Shown piece by piece: positions 53,738 through 62,489 of a stretch of DNA of 64,000 bases. A program made the position numbers and the translations under genes. Source of the DNA: JACMLD01 sp044227095. GTDB taxonomy: Bacteria > Bacteroidota > Bacteroidia > Chitinophagales > Chitinophagaceae. Location of the stretch: the NCBI GenBank assembly GCA_044227095.1, contig JBGAFV010000001.1, forward strand, positions 558,001 to 622,000, in the 5' to 3' direction. Every line of letters begins with the position of its first letter. The first letter of the stretch is position 1. The notes beneath the pieces were generated by a model. That model did not search any database and was not told the DNA's origin. It saw only the letters and a list, made by a program, of their open reading frames with translations.

Positions 53738-56700
53738 TTATACTTTTTTTGTGACAAACACTTTCAGCGGAATGTCGTTCACTTCAATTTCGGTGCCATT
53801 GCTGATTTCAGGCACAAACTCCAGTTTATCTGCCAGAATTTCGGCGCAAATATAGGTATTATACTTATTGACAGATGCAGCCAAATCTTTATGCTGTGTC
53901 AATTGTACCAATATCCTGTCAGTTAATTCATAACCATTGTCTTTGCGGATTTTCTGAATGCGGTTCACAATCTCCCTTGCATTACCTTCTTCCTCCAGTT
54001 CCGGGGTTACTGTTACATCCAGGGCCACAGTAAGGCTGCCTTTATTAGCCACCATCCAGCCAGGAATATCCTCACTGCTGATGTCAGTGTCAGCGACTTG
54101 TAATATTACGGGTTCGTTTTCAATCAGCAATGAATAAGAACCTTCTTTTTCTAATTTGCTGATATCTGCCTGTGTAAATGCTGCCAAAGCAGCAGCTACC
54201 GCTTTCATTTTAGGGCCAAGGCGTTTGCCAAGTGCCACATAATTGGGTTTTATTTTTTTACTGATAAAACCATTGTCTTCTTCCAGGTATTCTATCTCCT
54301 TTACATTTACTTCGCTTTTTACCAGGTCTGCAATTTTTTCGAACTGTGCCTTCATACCGGTGTTAAACACAGGCACAAGTATTTTTTGCAGCGGCTGACG
54401 AACCTTTATATTTATTTTCTTTCTAAGCGATAATACAAGCGAGGAAGCATCCTGTGCCAGTGTCATCCTTTCTTCCAGCAACTGGTCTATTACTTTTTCA
54501 TTAGCTACAGGAAAATCTGCATGGTGTACCGAACTTACTTTAAAACGATTGCTTACTGCATTCAACTGCTTAAAAATTGCATCGCTGAAAAAAGGTGAAA
54601 CCGGTGCCATTAAGCGCAATACAGTTTCCAGGCATTCGTATAAAGTTTGATACGCCGCTATTTTATCCTGCTCATATTCTCCTTTCCAGAAACGGCGGCG
54701 GCATAAACGCACATACCAGTTGCTCAGGTTTTCATCTACAAAATCTTCTATTAATCTTCCTGCAGCTGTAGGCTCGTACTCATCAAAATTTTCTGTTATT
54801 TTTTTTACCAGTGTATTTAATGATGAAAGTATCCAGCGATCTATTTCCGGCCTTTTCTCAAGCGGAATGTATGCTTCTTTAAAAGCAAACCCATCTACAT
54901 TAGCATATAATGCAAAAAACTGGTAGGTATTATAAAGTGTACCAAAGAATTTTCTTTGAATTTCTTTAATGCCTTCCAGATCAAATTTAAGATTATCCCA
55001 GGGAGATGCATTGGTAATAAGGTACCAGCGTGTTGCATCTGCGCCAAATTGTTCAATTGTAGCAAATGGATCTACTACATTGCCGAGACGCTTGCTCATC
55101 TTGTTGCCATTCTTATCCAATACCAACCCGTTTGATACACAGGTTTTATAAGCAACACTATCAAACAACATTACGCCTAATGCATGCAAAGTATAAAACC
55201 AGCCACGTGTCTGGTCTACACCTTCTGCTATAAAATCTGCAGGAAAAGCCTGTTGAAATGTTTCTTTATTCTCAAAAGGAAAATGCCATTGCGCATAAGG
55301 CATGGCGCCACTATCAAACCAAACGTCTATTAGATCTGGCACTCTTTTCATTGGCTTGCCGTCTTTGCTCACCAATACTATTTCATCTACATAAGGTTTG
55401 TGCAAATCAAGAATACCATCGTGGAAATAATTTTTATTGGTATCGCCACCCAATACTTCGGTTGCCTTTCTTATTTCAGCATTTAGTTCTGCTACACTGC
55501 CAATACATTTTTCTTCACTGGCATCTTCTGTTTTCCAGATAGGCAATGGCGTTCCCCAAAACCGGCTGCGGCTAAGGTTCCAGTCAACCATATTTTCCAA
55601 CCAATTGCCAAAGCGGCCTTCGCCGGTTGATTTTGGTTTCCAGTTTATGGTTTTATTCAGTTCTACCATCCTGTCTTTAACTGCAGTAGTTTTTATAAAC
55701 CATGCGTCAAGCGGGTAATATAAAACCGGTTTATCTGTACGCCAGCAATGTGGGTAATTGTGTTCGTACTTTTCTATTTTAAAAGCACGGTTTTCCAGTT
55801 TTAATTTTACGCTGATGTCTACGTTTACATCCACATAATCTTTCTGGTCTTTATAATTCTTTACATAGCGGCTACTGAATTCGCCCAGGCCATCTACAAA
55901 TTTTCCCTGCCTGTCTACAAGTGTGAGTATGCCGATATTATATTTCTTACCAACTTTATAGTCATCTGCACCAAATGCAGGAGCAGTATGTACAATGCCG
56001 GTACCATCTTCTGTGGTTACAAAACTGTCTACCATTACCTGAAATGGTTTTGCACCCGGCGTTATTTCCTGTATTCTTTCTATTGAATTGGCTTCATACG
56101 GAAGCAACTGTTCGTAGCTGCAACCTTCAAGTTGTTTGCCTTTAAATTCTGACAGTATTTTCCAGGGAATAAGTTTATTGCCTTCATTGTGCGCATCAAA
56201 ATCTCCATCCTTTGCTTCTTCCTTAAAATATTTTGATAACAATGCTTTTGCCAGCACAATGTTTATTGGAAGATGCGTATAAGGATTGAATGTCTTTACC
56301 AGCACATAATCTATATTGGCACCAACGGTTAATCCCAGGTTGGAAGGAAGCGTCCATGGTGTGGTGGTCCAGGCCATGAAGAAAAGTTCGGAGTCATTAG
56401 CCGATAGTCCTGAGTCAGCTGCATCAAATAAGAATTGACTTTTCTCATTCTTCACTGCTTTAAACATGGCCACGGCGCTGGTATCTTTTACCATTTTATA
56501 AGTGCCGGGCTGGTTTAGTTCGTGAGAGCTTAAACCTGTACCTGCTGCAGGAGAATAAGGTTGTATGCTAACGCTTTCGTACAAATAACCTTTCTTATAG
56601 AGTTCGCTTAAAATCCACCAAAGCGTTTCTATATAATCGTTTTCAAAAGTTACATAAGGATTGTTCAGATCTACCCAATAACCCATCTTTTTGGTTACAT

Positions 56701-57103
56701 CATCCCACTTGTCTTTATAGCGCATCACCGCTTCGCGGCATTTTCTGTTGTATTCTTCTACAGATATTTTTTTGCCGATGTCTTCTTTGGTAATGCCCAA
56801 TTCTTTTTCAACACCCAGTTCTATAGGAAGTCCATGCGTATCCCAACCACCCTTGCGCTTTACCTGGAAACCTTTCATGGTTTTATAGCGGCAAACCAGG
56901 TCTTTTAATGTTCTTGATATAACGTGGTGAATGCCGGGCATACCATTGGCACTTGGCGGCCCTTCATAAAATACAAAAGGTGTAGCACCTTCTCTTAGTT
57001 CAACACTTTTTTCAAATGCACGGCTTTGCTCCCATTCAGCAAGTATTTCTTTCTCAATGGAAGGCAGGTTTAACCCCTTAAATTCTTTGTATTTGGATGC
57101 CAT
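53738..57103 (-). CDS. ileS: isoleucyl-tRNA synthetase
   Basis: A 1121-residue class I synthetase charging tRNA-Ile. The HIGH-type motif is in SANGMPGIHHV (about residues 51-61), the KMSKS motif as GNKMSKRLGN, and the CP1 editing domain lies between (TTTPWTLPSNLGL, GTGIVHTAPAFGADDY). Length and lack of a C-terminal Zn finger fit the eukaryote-like long group found in Bacteroidota. The ATG at 57103 is preferred over one at 57148, which would add 15 residues. Confidence 0.97.
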   Translation of the reverse strand: MASKYKEFKGLNLPSIEKEILAEWEQSRAFEKSVELREGATPFVFYEGPPSANGMPGIHHVISRTLKDLVCRYKTMKGFQVKRKGGWDTHGLPIELGVEKELGITKEDIGKKISVEEYNRKCREAVMRYKDKWDDVTKKMGYWVDLNNPYVTFENDYIETLWWILSELYKKGYLYESVSIQPYSPAAGTGLSSHELNQPGTYKMVKDTSAVAMFKAVKNEKSQFLFDAADSGLSANDSELFFMAWTTTPWTLPSNLGLTVGANIDYVLVKTFNPYTHLPINIVLAKALLSKYFKEEAKDGDFDAHNEGNKLIPWKILSEFKGKQLEGCSYEQLLPYEANSIERIQEITPGAKPFQVMVDSFVTTEDGTGIVHTAPAFGADDYKVGKKYNIGILTLVDRQGKFVDGLGEFSSRYVKNYKDQKDYVDVNVDISVKLKLENRAFKIEKYEHNYPHCWRTDKPVLYYPLDAWFIKTTAVKDRMVELNKTINWKPKSTGEGRFGNWLENMVDWNLSRSRFWGTPLPIWKTEDASEEKCIGSVAELNAEIRKATEVLGGDTNKNYFHDGILDLHKPYVDEIVLVSKDGKPMKRVPDLIDVWFDSGAMPYAQWHFPFENKETFQQAFPADFIAEGVDQTRGWFYTLHALGVMLFDSVAYKTCVSNGLVLDKNGNKMSKRLGNVVDPFATIEQFGADATRWYLITNASPWDNLKFDLEGIKEIQRKFFGTLYNTYQFFALYANVDGFAFKEAYIPLEKRPEIDRWILSSLNTLVKKITENFDEYEPTAAGRLIEDFVDENLSNWYVRLCRRRFWKGEYEQDKIAAYQTLYECLETVLRLMAPVSPFFSDAIFKQLNAVSNRFKVSSVHHADFPVANEKVIDQLLEERMTLAQDASSLVLSLRKKINIKVRQPLQKILVPVFNTGMKAQFEKIADLVKSEVNVKEIEYLEEDNGFISKKIKPNYVALGKRLGPKMKAVAAALAAFTQADISKLEKEGSYSLLIENEPVILQVADTDISSEDIPGWMVANKGSLTVALDVTVTPELEEEGNAREIVNRIQKIRKDNGYELTDRILVQLTQHKDLAASVNKYNTYICAEILADKLEFVPEISNGTEIEVNDIPLKVFVTKKV

Positions 57104-57162
57104 ATTATAAAACAGTCTGAAAGTCTGAATACGGGCAGGATCACCCATTTTTTAATGGTGTG

Positions 57163-57170
57163 CAAAGGTA
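57163..57170 (-). promoter_or_regulatory. -7 box upstream of ileS
   Basis: TACCTTTG on the minus strand matches TAnnTTTG; the nearest -33 TTTG is 29 nt further, longer than usual. Confidence 0.45.
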
Positions 57171-57548
57171 AGATAAATAGCATGTGAAAAAGATGGCCAC
57201 AAACAGAGATTTTAATAATCATTGCTAATTACTAAACCCTTTTTTAAAAGCTGGCATCATAATCGCAACCGGATATATAGAATAGGGGCTTATCGGCATG
57301 AGTTTGATCATTACCTTATTTTGTTAAAGAAATGCTTAAATATTCGGGTAATCAGGCTGATCAACAGCTTCAGTTATCCACATTTTTCGGCTTTGGCATA
57401 GTTTCTGAAAGTTGTAGCCAGTAATTAAAATGGCCACAGGGCCATGAATATCAACCTGTTGAAAATACGATTCATAATAGTAAAACAACTATCCAACTAA
57501 GTATAAAACATTAATACCTCTTTCTACGGTTTAGGGTTTAGGGGTTAA

Positions 57549-57580
57549 AAGGGGAGTATTCCTACTCCCCTTCCTTTTAA
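57549..57580 (+). terminator. orphan intrinsic terminator 1
   Basis: A perfect 10-bp stem (AAGGGGAGTA with TACTCCCCTT) around TTCC, followed by CCTTTT. No gene ends upstream of it. Confidence 0.75.
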
Positions 57581-57712
57581 AACTGAAATTTATTTGATTT
57601 TTATATACGCCCGTTTTAATGCCTTGATTGCTATCCTAAAAACCTTCTTATTTATCCAATTCTTCAGATGAACCCGGGTTCAGACACGTAGGTACGGCTC
57701 TGTAACCATATT

Positions 57713-57745
57713 AAAAAGCCTTTCATTAATTATGAAAGGCTTTTT
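57713..57745 (+). terminator. orphan intrinsic terminator 2
   Basis: A perfect 14-bp stem (AAAAAGCCTTTCAT with ATGAAAGGCTTTTT) around TAATT, T-rich on both strands. It is 67 nt before the alpha-galactosidase ATG, where only an untranslated transcript could be ended. Confidence 0.85.
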
Positions 57746-57811
57746 GCTTTATATAACGCCTAGTAACTTATATCTCATCAATTTGCTTTAATTTAAATAA
57801 TAAACAAGTTG

Positions 57812-59932
57812 ATGTCGATTGTAAGAACTTTTACTTCCATAATATTTTTTACGCTTGCTACTAGTTTGTTGGTTACAGCACAGCCCTTTGCTTCATGGAA
57901 AAACAATGAGCTAAAATTAGATAATGGCATTGTTGAGAGAACCATACAACTACCGTCGGATAAAGGCCATTTCATCACTACTGGTTATAAACCTTCAAAA
58001 GGAAATTTTAGTTATTTCGGAAAAGAAAACCCCGATTTTCAGTTTGAGATAAACAATGCCGTTTATTCCGGCCAAAGCAATTGGACACTTAAAACCATTG
58101 CAAAATATGCTGATTCAATGCAAGGCGATGGGGTTTCTGTAACCCTTGAGAGTGCAGACAAAAAAATAGAACTCACTGTACAATTTCTATTGTATCCTAA
58201 TTCTCCCGCCATTAGAAAAAACCTGGTCATAAAAAATAATACTGCTGAAACTTTTATACTCGAATCTGTAGACGTAGAAAAATTCAATACTTCTTCCTTT
58301 AATACAACTACTGATAGCTGGATTTGCCACGATTACGGCAGAAGACGTTCCATTGGCCAATACGATGGCAATATGCAGGATGCATTAACCATTGTGCACA
58401 ACAGTGCTTCTATGCAAGGCATTGTTATTGGCAATGAAGCAGCCGGGGTAGTTAAACATACATCAGTATTTTGGAACGAGCCATTTATTGTTGCCGGACT
58501 TACGCATAAGGATGCCCGTTACCCGTTTAGAAAATACATCGGCAAAGGAGAATCGTTTTCTACGCCACAAGTGTTTACAATGGTATATAACAACCATAAA
58601 GAATCCGATGAGATGTTAAGCACTGCTGTAGCTGAATTTGTTAACAGCCATTTGGGTACCCGGCTTTCTCAACTCTCAAAAAAACCAACATTTGTCTATA
58701 ATACCTGGGAGCCGTTTTTTAAAAATATCAATGAGCAATTGATAATGGAGCTTGCGAAAGCTGCTGCCAACGCTGGCATGAAAGAGTTTGTAATTGATGA
58801 TGGATGGCAAACCAATTATGGCGATTGGATAATTGATAAAAAGAAATTTCCTAATGGCCTGAAACCCGTTTTTGAGTACATAAAATCGCTGGGCATGAAA
58901 CCCGGCTTATGGGTAAGCATTGGAAGCGCATCCAGCAGCAGCGAGGTTTTTAAAAAACATCCTGAATGGTTTGTACGAGGAGAAAAGCAGGATTTTTTCA
59001 ACCTGCATATAAACGATTCTTCTATGCGTACAGCATGTTTTGGTACGGGGTGGTACAATTACATCAAAGATGTTTTATCAAAATTAATGCTAGAATACGG
59101 GCTTGAATATTTGAAACTCGATTTTACCGTTGTTACCAGCCCATATCGTTTCAATGATAAAGAAACGGGTTGTTATGCTACCAATCACGCAGGGCATAAA
59201 GACCACAATGAATCTTTGTATACCAATTACGAAAGTGTTTGGAAATTATTTGATCAATTACATGCTGCAAAACCCGCATTGTTTATCGACTGCACTTTTG
59301 AAACAATGGGGGGACTTCAGTTAATTGACTATGCAATGCTAAAACATGCCGAAGGAAATTGGCTCTCCAATTTTTCCGGGCCCGAAGAAAAAGTAGACCT
59401 GCGTATTCGCAATATGGCATGGTGGCGTTCGCCAGCTATTCCATCCACCGCGTTGGTTATTGGTAATCCGCCAATGGAAGATACTAATTGGGATATGCAT
59501 ATAAAATCATTGGCAGGTTCCTTACCTATAATGCTGGGCGATCCAAGAAAACTATCAGCTACAGATCTTGCCAGGTACAGATCATATGCAGATTGGTTGC
59601 AGTTAATGGAGAACCGCTATGAAATAATGAGTTTCAGGCAGGATTTGCCAGGTTTTGGCGAGCCTGCGCAAGGCATGTGGGATGGCTATCAGCGTATCAA
59701 TACCAAAACAAAAACTGGTGGCATTGTTGGTATTTTCAGGCATGGATCAGCCGAAACAAAACGTATAGTTACCATTCAGGCACTTGACCCTAACAAGATT
59801 TATTTAGTAAAAAGAATGGATGGCAATACCATTATTGAGCAAACTGGCGCAGCGTTAAATACCCTGGGCTTTGAAGTAGTGCTGAATAAATTTTACGACG
59901 GAGAATTGTTTGAAGTAAGCGAAAAAAAGTAA
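57812..59932 (+). CDS. GH36 alpha-galactosidase, secreted
   Basis: A 706-residue exported enzyme with a signal peptide ending VTAQ (residue 24), an N-terminal beta-supersandwich and a TIM barrel. FVIDDGWQTNYGDW (Asp329-Asp330) and LKLDFTV with the probable nucleophile Asp437 fit GH36; the acid/base is less clear, with IDCTFETMGG near residues 492-501 as the candidate region. It would remove alpha-galactose from plant oligosaccharides in the periplasm, next to the GH35-like gene only in theme. The ATG at 57812 is preferred over a TTG just upstream. Confidence 0.93.
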   Translation: MSIVRTFTSIIFFTLATSLLVTAQPFASWKNNELKLDNGIVERTIQLPSDKGHFITTGYKPSKGNFSYFGKENPDFQFEINNAVYSGQSNWTLKTIAKYADSMQGDGVSVTLESADKKIELTVQFLLYPNSPAIRKNLVIKNNTAETFILESVDVEKFNTSSFNTTTDSWICHDYGRRRSIGQYDGNMQDALTIVHNSASMQGIVIGNEAAGVVKHTSVFWNEPFIVAGLTHKDARYPFRKYIGKGESFSTPQVFTMVYNNHKESDEMLSTAVAEFVNSHLGTRLSQLSKKPTFVYNTWEPFFKNINEQLIMELAKAAANAGMKEFVIDDGWQTNYGDWIIDKKKFPNGLKPVFEYIKSLGMKPGLWVSIGSASSSSEVFKKHPEWFVRGEKQDFFNLHINDSSMRTACFGTGWYNYIKDVLSKLMLEYGLEYLKLDFTVVTSPYRFNDKETGCYATNHAGHKDHNESLYTNYESVWKLFDQLHAAKPALFIDCTFETMGGLQLIDYAMLKHAEGNWLSNFSGPEEKVDLRIRNMAWWRSPAIPSTALVIGNPPMEDTNWDMHIKSLAGSLPIMLGDPRKLSATDLARYRSYADWLQLMENRYEIMSFRQDLPGFGEPAQGMWDGYQRINTKTKTGGIVGIFRHGSAETKRIVTIQALDPNKIYLVKRMDGNTIIEQTGAALNTLGFEVVLNKFYDGELFEVSEKK

Positions 59933-59940
59933 GTGCATTA

Positions 59941-60474
59941 TTATTGAACTTTCCTACTCCGGATCATTTTGTAAATTTTTATTGCACTCATCAATACAAT
60001 AATAAAAGCCAGTAGACCAACAAGTGCCCAAACAAAACTTAAGGCCTGCTTTACTACCGCCAGCATTACAATGGCTACTAAAAAAATAGTGGCTACTTCG
60101 TTCCAAATTCTTAATTGCTGAGAAGAATATTTGTAAATGCCTTTTACCTGTTGTTGTATAATAATGTGCAGTGTAAAATGATAAATATAAAGTCCAACTA
60201 CAAAACACAGTTTTACCATTAACCACGATGGCAAATTGCCCATTAAATACCAGGTGCTGCTGCCAAAGATTAGTGTAAGAATTGCAGACGGCCAGGTAAT
60301 GCCCCACCACAACCGCTTTATCATTACAATAAAAGTTTCGTGTAGTGCAGCGCTAACCGGTGCTGGTTTCTCATTAGCTTCTGTATTGTAAATAAGCAGA
60401 CGGGGCATGTAAAACAACCCGGCAAACCAGGTAACAATAAAAATAATATGCAGCGCTTTTATGTATAAATACAT
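59941..60474 (-). CDS. hemJ: HemJ protoporphyrinogen IX oxidase
   Basis: A 177-residue membrane protein with four spans. The opening YLYIKALHIIFIVTWFAGLFYMPRL with His9 and the later LWWGITWPSA and HFTLHIIIQQQ segments are typical of HemJ (YP_/UPF0093 group), which oxidises protoporphyrinogen IX with haem as cofactor. It is the penultimate haem step; ferrochelatase lies 770 bp upstream on the same strand beyond a repeat array. Confidence 0.92.
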   Translation of the reverse strand: MYLYIKALHIIFIVTWFAGLFYMPRLLIYNTEANEKPAPVSAALHETFIVMIKRLWWGITWPSAILTLIFGSSTWYLMGNLPSWLMVKLCFVVGLYIYHFTLHIIIQQQVKGIYKYSSQQLRIWNEVATIFLVAIVMLAVVKQALSFVWALVGLLAFIIVLMSAIKIYKMIRSRKVQ

Positions 60475-60520
60475 TTTAATTGATTAGGTATACAAATAGA
60501 ACGCAGATTTTGATGATTGT

Positions 60521-61256
60521 GATAAAACGGAACACTGATTTTTATGATTTTGATGATTTCTATGAATAATAATTCATCAATCGCCTCTTAAAAGTTAAAC
60601 CATCTGATTAATCTGCGAATCTGCGGCCATTAAGTTCTATCATTCCAATCTTAAAAATCATAATAATCTGTGTTCCACATTACACCGAAGGTGCTCATTA
60701 TCGTTTCACGATTAAAACGGAACACTGATTTTTATGATTGCGATGATTTCTATGAATAATAATTCATCAATCACCTCTTAAAAGTTAAACCATCTGATCA
60801 ATCTGCGGCCATTAAGTTCTATCATTCCAATCTTAAAAATCATAATAATCCGCGTTCCATATTACACCGAAGGTGTTCATTATCGTTTCGCGATTAAAAT
60901 GCAACACTGATTTTTATGATTGCGATGATTTCTATGAATAATAATTCATCAATCGCCTCTTAAAAGTTAAACCATCTGATTAATCTGCGAATCTGCGGCA
61001 ATTAAGTTCTATCATTCCAATCTTAAAAATCATAATAATCTGCGTTCCATATTACACCGAAGGTGTTCATTATCGTTTCGCGATTAAAACGCAACACTGA
61101 TTTTTATAATTGTGATGATTTCCATGAATAATAATTCATCAATCGCCTCTTAAAAGTTAAACCATCTGATTAATCTGCGAATCTGCGGCCATTAAGTTCT
61201 ATCATTCCAATCTTAAAAATCATAATAATCCGCGTTCCATATTACACCGAAGCTGT
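60521..61256. repeat. four-unit tandem array of about 190 bp between hemJ and hemH
   Basis: Units begin at AACACTGATTTTTAT at 60531, 60721, 60903 and 61093 (190, 182 and 190 bp; unit 2 lacks an 8-nt ATCTGCGA duplicate). Units are nearly identical. Inside each, GGAACACTGATTTTTATGATT is an imperfect inverted repeat of AATCATAATAATCTGTGTTCC about 115 bp later, so each unit is a long dyad. The word TTACACCGAAG at offset 149 in every unit is, in the last unit, the end of hemH including its stop codon. Confidence 0.93.
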
Positions 61257-62300
61257 TATCATCTCTTTATTTCCCGCAGCATAATCTTTAATCCATCCTG
61301 CAATGGCACTTACCCACAGCGGATGAATATTAAGACAAGGCACCATTGTAAAACGCTCCCCCCCTGCTGCTAAAAAACTTTCTTTACCACGTTCTTCCAA
61401 TTCCTCCAGCGTTTCCAAACAATCACTAACAAAAGCCGGACTAATGACAATTAATTTTTTGACACCTTCTTTGGGCATTTCCTCAAATCTTTTATCTGTA
61501 AAAGGTTGCAGCCAGCCTTTACCTAATCTTGATTGAAACGAAAGACTGTACTTGCCTTCCGGAATATTTAGCGATTGCACAATTTTTTTTGTGGTATCAA
61601 ACACCTGGTGGCGGTAACAGGTAGCATGTGCAACAGAGGGAGTATTGCAACAATCGGGCATTTGAAGGCAATGGCTACCAGTAGGATCACTTTTACGCAC
61701 ATGCCTTTCTGGTATACCGTGGTAGCTGAACAAAATATGATCATAATCCTGTTGCAGGTATGGACGCATATTTTCTACCATAGCCGCTATATAATGCGGT
61801 TCATTATAAAACGGTTTGATGGTATTGATGGCAAAAGGATATTTTTTCTTGCGGTAAGTGTTCATTACATGCTCTACAGCAGTTTCGTAGCTGCTCATAG
61901 CATAATGCGGGTATAATGGTACCAGTATTACTTCTTGCAGGCCGGGTTCCTTTTGCAAGAGTTCTTCAAAAGCCGCTTCGGGATTAGGGTTTCCATAACG
62001 CATACTCACTACCACTTTTTCTTCTACCTGCTGCTGCAATGCATCTTTTAATTGTTTGGTTAACACCACCAATGGCGATCCTTCTTTCGTCCAGATGGTT
62101 TTATAAGCAGCTGCAGATTTTGGTGCACGAAATGGAACTATGAGACCCTTTACGAGCAGTGTTCTTGCCAGGTAAGAATAATCAATTACCCTTTCATCCA
62201 TTAAAAACTCTTTTAGATAACGGGTTACATCTTTTACTTCGGTGCTGTCCGGCGAACCCAAATTCATCAGCATAACCCCTCTTTTTACTGCTTGTGCCAT
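61242..62300 (-). CDS. hemH: ferrochelatase
   Basis: A 352-residue enzyme that inserts Fe2+ into protoporphyrin IX. His194 in FSYHGIPERH is the metal-binding residue and ISPAFVSDCLETLEE holds the conserved glutamates. Cysteines 211, 217, 218 and 228 cluster next to the active site (CLQMPDCC, CYRHQ), a pattern that could bind an iron-sulfur cluster. Length fits the family. The final codons and stop lie inside the tandem array. It has a promoter at 62318-62350. Confidence 0.96.
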   Translation of the reverse strand: MAQAVKRGVMLMNLGSPDSTEVKDVTRYLKEFLMDERVIDYSYLARTLLVKGLIVPFRAPKSAAAYKTIWTKEGSPLVVLTKQLKDALQQQVEEKVVVSMRYGNPNPEAAFEELLQKEPGLQEVILVPLYPHYAMSSYETAVEHVMNTYRKKKYPFAINTIKPFYNEPHYIAAMVENMRPYLQQDYDHILFSYHGIPERHVRKSDPTGSHCLQMPDCCNTPSVAHATCYRHQVFDTTKKIVQSLNIPEGKYSLSFQSRLGKGWLQPFTDKRFEEMPKEGVKKLIVISPAFVSDCLETLEELEERGKESFLAAGGERFTMVPCLNIHPLWVSAIAGWIKDYAAGNKEMITASV

Positions 62301-62317
62301 AACTTATAAAATGTTTG

Positions 62318-62350
62318 CAAATGTACTCACTCCCGCTTCAAAATGGCAAA
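62318..62350 (-). promoter_or_regulatory. hemH promoter
   Basis: TTTG (62350-62347), 21 nt, then TACATTTG (62325-62318) on the minus strand: a full Bacteroidota -33/-7 pair 17 nt before the hemH ATG. Confidence 0.75.
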
Positions 62351-62489
62351 CCACTGTTTTGAAATAAGTTGATGATAATTGCTGGTTAACAGAATTCATC
62401 ATAAAAAATGACAGTCTAATGACATTGAATTTCGTTTTTTGGTAGCCACTAAGCTAATTTCGCCGTACTGATTTACAGAAACTGTTTAC

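Larger units (their letters stand above)
57171..57811 (+). other. 640-bp gene-less region with possible small RNA
   Basis: Divergent spacer between ileS and the alpha-galactosidase. It contains a perfect DnaA box TTATCCACA (57374-57382), a 30-residue ORF (57332-57424) of doubtful meaning, four close G-runs with two TTTAGGG units (57528-57554), and two strong terminator hairpins (57549 and 57713). Terminators without any upstream gene suggest at least one independent transcript. No tRNA, 6S or tmRNA was recognised. Confidence 0.55.

Noticed and set aside
53262..53855. Trp/Cys/Phe-rich plus-strand ORFs opposite the DksA-like gene
   Set aside because: They mirror the Lys-Pro-Ala repeats of the real gene on the other strand and have no independent support.
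57660..57710. tRNA-like GGGTTCAGAC segment
   Set aside because: It resembles a T-loop, but no acceptor, D or anticodon stems can be drawn.
57171..57811. Chromosome replication origin
   Set aside because: Only one DnaA box is present and no dnaA, dnaN or AT-rich unwinding cluster is nearby.
60521..61256. CRISPR array
   Set aside because: Units are ~190 bp and nearly identical throughout; there are no short repeats separated by unique spacers and no cas genes.
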